64,000 nt of DNA, from positions 4,960,001-5,024,000 of the forward strand of contig OZ255821.1 in the NCBI GenBank assembly GCA_965277435.1. The letters run 5' to 3'. This document shows positions 43,094 to 49,977 of this stretch, piece by piece. The translations under genes and the position numbers were made by a program. The notes under the pieces were generated by a model that was not told the origin of the DNA, made no database searches, and worked only from the letters and a program-made list of their open reading frames with translations. Each line of letters begins with the position of its first letter. Positions within the stretch are counted from its first letter, which is position 1. Source of the stretch: Bog-105 sp965277435 (lineage in GTDB: Bacteria; Acidobacteriota; Terriglobia; Bryobacterales; Bryobacteraceae).

Positions 43094-43597
43094 CTAATTC
43101 CGCGAGCCCACATTTTCCGTACGGCCGGCCAGCGGCTTCACAATCGGTCCGCCGCACACCCCTACGCCGGTATTCATAAGCGCGCTCAACAAATTGAACA
43201 GCACCGCATAGACGACCTGTTCGGTAACCAGCTGCCGCCCCGGCATCCGGAAACTGCCGGGCAGCTCTTTGGCGATCTGCACTCGCACCGCATGAATCGA
43301 TGTTCGCCCAGCACGATCCCGTTGATTGGCTAGCGAGAGGGGGGTCTGCAAAACTGCGCCCGAAGTTCCGTCCACGTAAAACTGACACCGCGAAAACCAC
43401 CCCAGGTTTCCCGGATCGGCTGCATCGAACAGGAGCAGCGGCGCCTCGCGGTCAATCGCCGAAAGGTCGAGCGACAGCACGCGCTGCTGGTCGTCGATTT
43501 TGAAGACAAAGCCAGTCTGCTTTGCAATACTGCCGATGAACTCCGGGTCCAGTTCGAGCAGCAAATACTTGGTTAAGCCAGCCTCCAGGACTTGCAT
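43094..43597 (-). CDS. Hypothetical protein, 167 aa
   Basis: No family is recognised. The product begins MQVLEAGLTKYLLLELDPEFIGSI and has strands such as VFKIDDQQRVLSLDLSAID and LLLFDAADPGNLGW, and a C-terminal helix with VVYAVLFNLLSALM. There is no signal peptide. The gene is 25 bases after the macro-domain gene and overlaps the 5' part of the broken SDR gene, all on the minus strand. It is intact and protein-like throughout. Confidence 0.55.
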   Translation of the reverse strand: MQVLEAGLTKYLLLELDPEFIGSIAKQTGFVFKIDDQQRVLSLDLSAIDREAPLLLFDAADPGNLGWFSRCQFYVDGTSGAVLQTPLSLANQRDRAGRTSIHAVRVQIAKELPGSFRMPGRQLVTEQVVYAVLFNLLSALMNTGVGVCGGPIVKPLAGRTENVGSRN

Positions 43598-43622
43598 GTA
43601 TGAACCCTATTGTAGAGGTAGT

Positions 43623-44201
43623 TCAGGCTCCGGCTGAAAGGCTGCCGCGCAGTTTTTGGGCATGTTGCCGGTAGATGTCGTGGTCGCGTTCACTGAACTG
43701 GATCAGCTTCACTGTATGCAGCGGTCCCGAGTGCTCTTGCAGCCAGTCCGCAATCGTACGCACCGCGATCTCAGCTGCTTCTTCGATCGGATAGCCATAC
43801 ACGCCGGTACTGATGGAAGGAAAGCTGATGGTCTTCACATCGCGTTCAGTTGCCAGCTTCAAGCAGGTCGAATAACACGCGGCGAGCAGCTCGCTTTCGC
43901 CGTTGCGTCCGTCGCGGTAGCGCGGACCAACAGCATGAAACACATATTTGGCGGGTAGATTTCCGGCACTCGTCACGACGGCGCTTCCGGTCGGGCAGCC
44001 GCCCTGTTCCGCCCGAATTGCGTCGAGCTCCTGCATGATCTGCGGGCCACCTGCCCGGTGAATTGCCCCATCCACCCCGCCGCCGCCCGCTAAGGCCGAA
44101 TTAGCCGCGTTCACGATCGCGTCGACTTTGATGGCCGTGATGTCTCCTTTCAAAAACTGCAGATGAGAGAGTCCAACCTGGATTGAAAAATCGTTCGACA
44201 T
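43623..44201 (-). CDS. Macro-domain protein (probable ADP-ribose hydrolase/deacetylase)
   Basis: A 192-residue macro domain from Met 44201 (MSNDFSIQVGLS). ADP-ribose binding motifs are GDITAIKVDAIVNAANSAL, GGGGVDGAIHRAGG, a CPTGSAVVTSAGNLPAKYVFHAVGP strand, and the SFPSISTGVYGYP loop. This arrangement matches YmdB-type enzymes that hydrolyse O-acetyl-ADP-ribose or remove ADP-ribose. It starts 9 bases after the aminotransferase gene. The frame is open to 44378 inside that gene and is not used. A NUDIX ADP-ribose-pyrophosphatase-like gene is also in the window (56493-57020). Confidence 0.92.
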   Translation of the reverse strand: MSNDFSIQVGLSHLQFLKGDITAIKVDAIVNAANSALAGGGGVDGAIHRAGGPQIMQELDAIRAEQGGCPTGSAVVTSAGNLPAKYVFHAVGPRYRDGRNGESELLAACYSTCLKLATERDVKTISFPSISTGVYGYPIEEAAEIAVRTIADWLQEHSGPLHTVKLIQFSERDHDIYRQHAQKLRGSLSAGA

Positions 44202-44209
44202 GACTCGCT

Positions 44210-45328
44210 TTACAGACAGTCTTCGATCGCCGTGAGCAGAATGTCTACATTGCCGTCTGTCGCGAGCGGACCCATGGTGCCAATACGCAGAATCTTGCCT
44301 GCCAGCTGGCCGAGGCCACCGGCCACCTCGATGCCATGCCGGCTCAACAGCTTTTCCCGTAGCTGCGCTTCGTCGCACCCTGCCGGCGGTACCGCCGTCG
44401 TCAAATGCCAGACCCGCGCGTCCGCGTTCTCGACAAAAGGTGTAAAGCCCAGCCGCGTGAGCCCGTTCACCAACCGGTGGCCAGCGCGCTTATGGCGTTC
44501 CCAACGCTGCCGCAGTCCCTCTTCTTCAATGGCCGCTAGCGATTGATGGAGCGCGTAATAAAGAGGCGGCGATGGTGTGTGCTGGTAAACGTGCTGCCCG
44601 CCGAAATATTTGTCCATCAGTTGCAAGTCGAGATACCAGGTGAACACCGGTTCCTTGCGTTCGCTAAGTCGCTCCCATGCTCTCGGCGAGATGGTGATGG
44701 GCGACAAGCCAGCGGGACAGCTCAATCCTTTTTGCGAACAGCTGAAGGCCACATCGATACCTATTGCATCGAGTTCCACCGGCATGGCGCCGAGCGACGT
44801 CACGCAATCAGCGATCACCAGTGCGCCGGCTTTCCGTGCCACCGGGGCAATAGCGCGGCCCGATTGATAGGCACCGGTCGAGGTCTCCGCTTGTACGAAC
44901 GCAACTACGTGCGGCCGCTCTTTTTCGATTGCCTGTTGTGCTTCGTCTTCGGTGAAGACCTCGCCCCAGGGTTTCGTCACCCGCACTACCTGGGCCCGTT
45001 GCCGCTCGGCCATGTTGGCGATGCGTTCCGCAAAGACGCCGGCCGTGAAGACAACTACTTTGGCGCCTGGCTCGACCGCGTTGGCCACGGCGGCTTCCAT
45101 TGCGCCACTACCACTAGCCGGCGCGAGAAACACCTTTTCATTGGCGGTGCCGAACACTTCCCGCAAACCAGCCTGGATATCGCCCATGACCTCTAAAAAA
45201 TAGGGATCGCGCAATCCCACCACCGGCTGCGCCAGCGCTTCGTAGGCTCGTGGATCTACCATCGAGGGTCCGGGTCCGTAAAGCAGCCGCTTGGGGGGCG
45301 CAATTCGCTTGGTGGCCGTTGTGGTCAT
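44210..45328 (-). CDS. Alanine-glyoxylate/serine-pyruvate aminotransferase family
   Basis: A 372-residue fold-type I PLP enzyme, class V. The Schiff-base Lys is Lys200 in SCSQKGLSCP, and Asp174 (VIADCVTSLGA) contacts the pyridine nitrogen. The N-terminus has LYGPGPSMVDPRAYEAL, and the substrate loop has QHTPSPPLYYALHQSLAAI. It transfers an amino group from Ala or Ser to glyoxylate, or from Asp or Ala in biosynthetic variants. It lies between the AlkB-like gene (18 bases) and the macro-domain gene (8 bases) in a minus-strand run. Confidence 0.92.
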   Translation of the reverse strand: MTTTATKRIAPPKRLLYGPGPSMVDPRAYEALAQPVVGLRDPYFLEVMGDIQAGLREVFGTANEKVFLAPASGSGAMEAAVANAVEPGAKVVVFTAGVFAERIANMAERQRAQVVRVTKPWGEVFTEDEAQQAIEKERPHVVAFVQAETSTGAYQSGRAIAPVARKAGALVIADCVTSLGAMPVELDAIGIDVAFSCSQKGLSCPAGLSPITISPRAWERLSERKEPVFTWYLDLQLMDKYFGGQHVYQHTPSPPLYYALHQSLAAIEEEGLRQRWERHKRAGHRLVNGLTRLGFTPFVENADARVWHLTTAVPPAGCDEAQLREKLLSRHGIEVAGGLGQLAGKILRIGTMGPLATDGNVDILLTAIEDCL

Positions 45329-45346
45329 GTCTTCAAAATATCAGTG

Positions 45347-45985
45347 TCAGCGTGCTTTGCGGAAAGTCAGGTTGATGCGGCTTGATCCGCTGAGCGGGTG
45401 GTCGCCTGCCGCGAGCTTGGCCACGCCGTGATACGCCAGCCGGAGGGGACCGCCCCAAACGACCACGTCTCCGCTCGCCAGAGATATCCGCTGCGGGCGC
45501 TCGCTGCGTCGCAAACCGCCAAAGAGAAACACCGCCGGCAAGCCGAGTGAAACGGAAACAATCGGCGCATTCTTGTCGAGTTCGTCCTTGTCCTGATGCA
45601 GGCCCATTTGCGCGCCCGGCGCATAGCGATTGATCAGGCAGGCATCGGGTTGGAAACTGGCGAACCCCGCCGCAGCCGCTGCGCCGGCGGCTAACTCTGC
45701 AAAAGATGCCGGCAGCGGCGGCCACGGCTCACCGCTTAGCGGGTCTTTCGCTTCGTAGCGATAGCCGCTTTCATCGCTCACCCATCCCAAATCACCGCAG
45801 TTGGTCATAGCGACCGACATGCTGCGGCTGCCTTTCACCGACATGTGGCGAAACGGCGCGCGCGCACTGACACTCTCAACGGCAGCCAGCAACTCGCGCT
45901 CTACCGCCAGCGCGAAGCCACGCAGCAGCACGGCGCCTTCGCCGAGTGCCTCCTGTGCCGGTAGCAAAGAGCCTTGCGATCCCAT
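45347..45985 (-). CDS. alkB: AlkB-like 2-oxoglutarate/Fe(II) dioxygenase
   Basis: A 212-residue DNA/RNA demethylase of the AlkB group. Iron ligands are His and Asp in GLHQDKDE and a distal His in LAYHGVAK. The 2-oxoglutarate-binding RINLTFRKAR lies at the C-terminus, and NRYAPGAQMGLHQDKDELD is diagnostic. The length is that of E. coli AlkB. It repairs alkylated bases by oxidative demethylation. The start lies 9 bases after the mgtC-like gene on the minus strand. Confidence 0.92.
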   Translation of the reverse strand: MGSQGSLLPAQEALGEGAVLLRGFALAVERELLAAVESVSARAPFRHMSVKGSRSMSVAMTNCGDLGWVSDESGYRYEAKDPLSGEPWPPLPASFAELAAGAAAAAGFASFQPDACLINRYAPGAQMGLHQDKDELDKNAPIVSVSLGLPAVFLFGGLRRSERPQRISLASGDVVVWGGPLRLAYHGVAKLAAGDHPLSGSSRINLTFRKAR

Positions 45986-45994
45986 GCGTTCACT

Positions 45995-46732
45995 TTATTC
46001 GGTATCGAGATTGGTCTCGGCCCATTCGACCGCTGAAATCTCAGGGCCGCGGCGAATTTCGGCGACCAGGCCCTCTACCAGCGTGTTGTCGCGCTTGTCC
46101 GATTCGAACAGCGCCTGCACAACTACTTCATGCTCGCCGTCCATCTCTTCACTGCGCAATTCCTGGAGCAGCAATGGCCGTTCGGCCAGCGCTCGCAGAA
46201 TCAGGCCCCGCACTTCCTGTTCATGCACAGTCGGACACACCGCGGCCAGCCGGTACACCACAGCTCGATTCAAAAACGCCAGCGAGCGCCTGTCAATGAA
46301 ACGCGACAACGGGCGAAATGCCAGGTTAATCGAGAGCAGCAGAAGCGTGACGAAGGCGGCATCGAGCATTTCGCCCGCGCCAGCGCACGCGCCCACAGCC
46401 GCCGAGCACCAGAGCGTGGCCGCGGTGTTTAGACCGCGAATGTTGGCGCCGTCCTTCATGATTGCGCCCGCGCCTAAGAACCCCACGCCCGAGATCACGT
46501 ACGCGATCACGTTGGTAGTGGAAGGGCCACCGACGGTTGAACCAAGATCGACAAACGCCGCTGCACCGAAACAGACCAGGGTATTGGTGCGCATGCCCGC
46601 CGCCCGCTGCCGCCATTGGCGTTCCGCGCCGATACAGGCACCCAATACCAGTGCGACCAGCAGGTGCGGAAAAGTCGGCTGGTAGAGGAGTGACACACTG
46701 TCCGTCCACCAGTGCAGCCACGGATTTAGCAT
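45995..46732 (-). CDS. MgtC/SapB-family membrane protein
   Basis: A 245-residue protein with four to five N-terminal helices. The MgtC signature is clear: LVALVLGACIGAERQW, RTNTLVCFGAAAFVDLG, YVISGVGFLGAGAIMKDG and NIRGLNTAATLWCSAAVGACAG. A C-terminal soluble ACT-like part (about 155-240) follows. MgtC proteins influence membrane potential and growth under low magnesium; they do not transport Mg themselves. It begins 7 bases from the 3' end of tRNA-Val, both on the minus strand, and leads a run of six genes. Confidence 0.93.
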   Translation of the reverse strand: MLNPWLHWWTDSVSLLYQPTFPHLLVALVLGACIGAERQWRQRAAGMRTNTLVCFGAAAFVDLGSTVGGPSTTNVIAYVISGVGFLGAGAIMKDGANIRGLNTAATLWCSAAVGACAGAGEMLDAAFVTLLLLSINLAFRPLSRFIDRRSLAFLNRAVVYRLAAVCPTVHEQEVRGLILRALAERPLLLQELRSEEMDGEHEVVVQALFESDKRDNTLVEGLVAEIRRGPEISAVEWAETNLDTE

Positions 46733-46739
46733 GTAATGA

Positions 46740-46816
46740 TGGTGGGCCCTACAGAACTCGAATCTGTGACCTCTACCGTGTCAAGGTAGCGCTCTAACCA
46801 ACTGAGCTAAGGGCCC
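46740..46816 (-). tRNA. tRNA-Val (anticodon GAC)
   Basis: On the minus strand a full cloverleaf starts at 46816: acceptor GGGCCCT/AGGGCCC, D-arm GCTC/GAGC, anticodon arm CTACC/GGTAG with loop TTGACAC (anticodon GAC, Val), and T-arm with TTCGAGT. CCA is encoded at 46740-46742. It lies directly upstream of the mgtC-like gene. Confidence 0.97.
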
Positions 46817-47202
46817 GACGGCGATTCAGGTACAACATAACACGTTCGGTCACTCTGATCCCACAATCTAACGGAAGGAATGGAGCGCGACATGGAATTG
46901 ATTCAGTATGGGGAACCAAGGGGAATCGAGCAAATGACGTGAGGTTAGCCCACCGGTTGCTTGGCGCGCGCGGCTCAGTTACGGGTCGTGCAGTAAAACC
47001 GATCCTGAGGGTGCCTCTCGTTAGTGGATCGCATAAAAAGGCGTGCGGGTACTAGTCGGGAGCAGCAAAAGTTCCGCTTCCTTCGAAAGGTACCAAACCG
47101 CGTATATGCACTAGGTATTCGCAGACTTTCCTCGTCATCCAACTGGCGAACGTAAAGCTGGCAGGGCCAGATTGTTTCAGACCGAGCGATGAAGGAGAAG
47201 AT
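46817..47202. other. Intergenic region before the SGNH hydrolase gene
   Basis: About 386 bases without a coding frame I can support. The last part holds the ribosome site AAGGAGAAG (47191-47199) of the next gene. No riboswitch or clear promoter could be picked out by eye. Confidence 0.5.
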
Positions 47203-48159
47203 ATGAAAAGAATTCTATTTGGCCCCTGTGTGTGGGCTTTGACCGGCTTTGCCGTCGTTAGTTCCGGAACGGCTGGGGCCGCTTCGGTCTATGTGGGCCT
47301 GGGAGACTCGATCACCTTCGGTGAGACAGACTTGAACTATGTGCCGTCCTTTGGTGATCGCGGATACGTCGGCAAGTTCGCTGACATCTTAACGACCCAA
47401 AACGGTGGGACACGTCCAGCGGTTGTCAACCTGGCCATCGATGGCGAAACCGCTGCCAGTTTCATGAGTGGTGCAGGGCGAACGCCGCCGGTCGTCGGGC
47501 GCACCGACATCCCATTAGCGGAACAAAACCTGAATTATGCTAGCAGTCCAACTACTCCGCAGGCTGCTATGTTCCGTAGCTTAGTGGGTTCAGAAACGGC
47601 TGCGGGAAATACGATCAATAACATCAGCATCAGTCTTGGCTTTAATGAGTTGGCCGCGCTTGCAAGTCTACCGACAAATCAGGCACTTGCAATGTTGCCC
47701 GGAACTCTTGCCACGTACCAGACCAACTACGCAGGCGTGCTTACGCAAATCCGCTCACTGGAACCGGGGGCGAAGCTTTACCTGCTTGGTTACTATAATC
47801 CTTTTCCGGCTGACCCGACGGCCAATCCAGCCAAACCTATTTTTGCCCAAGGCGGACCGGAGCTCAACGCAATTATCCAGAGCCTGGCTACCGAGTTCAG
47901 CGCAAACTACGTCGATACGAACACACCGTTTCTTGGACGAGAAGGCGCCCTAACGTACATCAGCCAGTACCCGGCTGGCTCAACCTCCCCGGGATCGAAC
48001 CCGGGCATCGAACCAATTGGGAACGTGCATCCGAACGATGCCGGCTATACCGTGATCGCCGGTCAGCTTGCCGACACGCCGGAACCCGGAAGTCTAGGTT
48101 TGGTCGGGATTGCTGTGGCCGCATTCGGCATAGTGTTGCGCCGTCGCCACCTCGTCTGA
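47203..48159 (+). CDS. SGNH/GDSL-type hydrolase with PEP-CTERM tag
   Basis: A 318-residue exported esterase-like protein. The signal peptide runs to about SSGTAGA. Block I is GLGDSITFG with the catalytic Ser; Block III is SLGFNELAAL with Asn in the oxyanion hole. Block V is GNVHPNDAGY, in which the His is present and the usual upstream Asp is not obvious (the motif reads N-x-H). The C-terminus is a full PEP-CTERM tag (TPEPGSLGL, hydrophobic helix, LRRRH). Acyl substrate unknown. An exosortase is needed for sorting. The start follows a strong AAGGAGAAG. Confidence 0.88.
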   Translation: MKRILFGPCVWALTGFAVVSSGTAGAASVYVGLGDSITFGETDLNYVPSFGDRGYVGKFADILTTQNGGTRPAVVNLAIDGETAASFMSGAGRTPPVVGRTDIPLAEQNLNYASSPTTPQAAMFRSLVGSETAAGNTINNISISLGFNELAALASLPTNQALAMLPGTLATYQTNYAGVLTQIRSLEPGAKLYLLGYYNPFPADPTANPAKPIFAQGGPELNAIIQSLATEFSANYVDTNTPFLGREGALTYISQYPAGSTSPGSNPGIEPIGNVHPNDAGYTVIAGQLADTPEPGSLGLVGIAVAAFGIVLRRRHLV

Positions 48160-48179
48160 GAGCAGGTACCTGGCCTTAA

Positions 48180-48208
48180 TGGTCACAGTCCATAGTCGGC
48201 TGTGGCCA
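48180..48208 (+). terminator. Terminator-like hairpin after the SGNH hydrolase gene
   Basis: TGGTCACAG (48180-48188) pairs with CTGTGGCCA (48200-48208), nine pairs with one G-T wobble, 21 bases after the stop codon. No T-run follows, so it may stop RNA polymerase only with Rho or protect the 3' end. Confidence 0.45.
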
Positions 48209-48243
48209 TTGCGGGGGTGCCGATGTTGAGGCACGGAAAAGGC

Positions 48244-48261
48244 ACGGTTTCCGGAAACCGT
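48244..48261. promoter_or_regulatory. Perfect 18-bp palindrome upstream of the catalase-like gene
   Basis: ACGGTTTCCGGAAACCGT is its own reverse complement across all 18 bases. It ends 23 bases before the start codon at 48285. It could be a repressor site or the stem of a 5'-leader hairpin. No regulator gene lies nearby. Confidence 0.5.
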
Positions 48262-48284
48262 TTAACTACTCAAGAGTCGATGGA

Positions 48285-49379
48285 ATGGTGACCAACTACC
48301 TTCTTTACCGCGACGACTTGGAGGAGATCGAGTCCGACGAGCAGGAAACGCACAACAAGATCATCGAATTGATGACGGAGGGAATGCACCTCGTTCGAAA
48401 GGAATCAGGTGGCAGCGAAAATGTTCGAATATCGCACGCCAAGGCGTTTGGCCTGCTCAAGGGCGAGCTGATCGTGCAGTCGGGTTTGCCGCCAGAGTTG
48501 GCGCAGGGCCTCTTTGCACAGCAGAGAACGTATCCGGTACTGGTGCGTCTTTCTACCGCTCCGGGCGAGATTAACGATGACTCCAAGGTAAACACAGTTC
48601 GCGGTATGGCCATCAAAATTTTCGAGGTATCGGGACTCAAATTGGCGGGTCACACATCCGATACGCAGGATTTTGTGCTGGATACGGGTAAGGAATTCAT
48701 CAACAGCGACGCCAAAGCGTTTCTCCAGACATTCAAACCAAACGCAACGATTGCGCCGAGACTCTCAGATACTGTGAAGGGAGCGGTTTCAGAGGTCTCG
48801 CGCGTGACCAATGCAGCGCTAAATGCGGTCGGTGTCAACTCCGAAAAGCTCGATTTCTTCGGTCACGAGAAAAAACATCCGATGGCGGAGGCTTATTACT
48901 CACAAACTCCTTTCCGATTTGGAGACTACGTGGCAAAGCTCGGTGTCACTCCGGATACACCTGGTTTGCAAGCTCTTTTCGATCGGCCCTATAAGGCTGA
49001 AACGTCCGATGCATTTCGCGACGCCACGAACCAATTTTTCCGAACGGAGCCCGCTGAGTTCATCGTCGCGGTGCAACTAAATACCGGTTTGGATCAGATG
49101 TCCATTGAGGATGCCCAAGCGAAATGGCCGGAAGAGTTGTCGCGGTATCAAGCGGTCGCTCGCCTAATCCTGCCGGTTCAGACGGCGTTCGATCCAGCCA
49201 AAAATACGGTTTTCGAAGATCTTTCATTTTCTCCGGCTCATGCTCTGGCGGCGCATCGGCCTCTAGGTTCCGTCAACCGAGCCAGACTCGCGGCGTATAG
49301 CGCGCTCGCTCAGAAACGTCTCTCAGAGAACGGCAAGGGCGCGAACGAGATTGCACATCCAGATGGAGTTCCCGCTTAA
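48285..49379 (+). CDS. Catalase-family heme protein
   Basis: A 364-residue catalase-like protein, shorter than classical catalases (about 480 or more) and without NADPH domain. VRISHAKAFGLLKGEL carries the distal His; TYPVLVRLSTAPGEINDDSK and RGMAIKIFEV match the catalase core; the C-terminal LGSVNRARLAAY has the R-x-x-x-Y that supplies the proximal Tyr to heme. TQDFVLDTGKEFINSDAKAFL is typical of the small catalase-like group that includes peroxidases of uncertain reaction. It is cytoplasmic by sequence. The palindrome at 48244-48261 may control it. Confidence 0.85.
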   Translation: MVTNYLLYRDDLEEIESDEQETHNKIIELMTEGMHLVRKESGGSENVRISHAKAFGLLKGELIVQSGLPPELAQGLFAQQRTYPVLVRLSTAPGEINDDSKVNTVRGMAIKIFEVSGLKLAGHTSDTQDFVLDTGKEFINSDAKAFLQTFKPNATIAPRLSDTVKGAVSEVSRVTNAALNAVGVNSEKLDFFGHEKKHPMAEAYYSQTPFRFGDYVAKLGVTPDTPGLQALFDRPYKAETSDAFRDATNQFFRTEPAEFIVAVQLNTGLDQMSIEDAQAKWPEELSRYQAVARLILPVQTAFDPAKNTVFEDLSFSPAHALAAHRPLGSVNRARLAAYSALAQKRLSENGKGANEIAHPDGVPA

Positions 49380-49392
49380 CTGCGTGAAATAA

Positions 49393-49566
49393 AACTTCTG
49401 GGGCGAGAGAGATGGATCGCTTGCTCCGTCCTCGAACTTTCGATTCGTGGGGAAGAATTCCTTCTACTTGGGTGTGCGCGACTTTGTCGAGACAAATGGC
49501 GCGATTAACACAAACAAAAGCGCCGGCGCTTATGTCACCCGCTTGCAAGTGTGCCGGTGGCCGTAG
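49393..49566 (+). pseudogene. Protein-like fragment sharing a stretch with the ADOP permease
   Basis: A frame without start codon reads NFRFVGKNSFYLGVRDFVET, then NGAINTNKSAGAYVTRLQV, ending at TAG 49564-49566. The 18 bases GCCGGCGCTTATGTCACC (49522-49539) are repeated exactly, in the same reading frame, inside the ADOP gene at 50713-50730 (TNKTAGAYVTSL). The rest does not match the permease. It may be a remnant of another gene. The remainder of the gap (49567-49977) holds no gene I can support. Confidence 0.35.
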
Positions 49567-49977
49567 ACGGGTCCCGCAGCGTCCCCACTTCTAACCTCAG
49601 GGCACCTCTCCCACGAAGACCGCCATGGGCTCGCCTTGGTCCCCAAGCCGATTCGTCACCCTGAAGATGTGCGCCGTAGCAGGCATACATGAGGAAGTAC
49701 CTCATTCCATTTTGCAGAGGGCAGCAGGGTACCGGTAGGGTGAAAGTCACATTGCACTGGTGGGAAGGAGGGCTCGGGGGGCGGACTGCAGTCGCTGACG
49801 CTCCGGGGCTCTCTGTTGGGTGTGGTGGGACGGCGTTTGGGCGGGTACCCTCAGGATCGGGCCATGGGTACTCTCTGACAGGTTCGACCACTCTGTTCCC
49901 ACAAACGAACAGATGACCAGGGTAAGTGATTAGCTATCAACAGGCGGCGACGGCCATTGAGGTGCATTCGATCAGCC

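Noticed and set aside
49535..49891. 118-codon minus-strand ORF before the permease
   Set aside because: Pro-rich, low-complexity translation without ribosome site; one alternative frame of about 30 codons looked protein-like but could not be supported.
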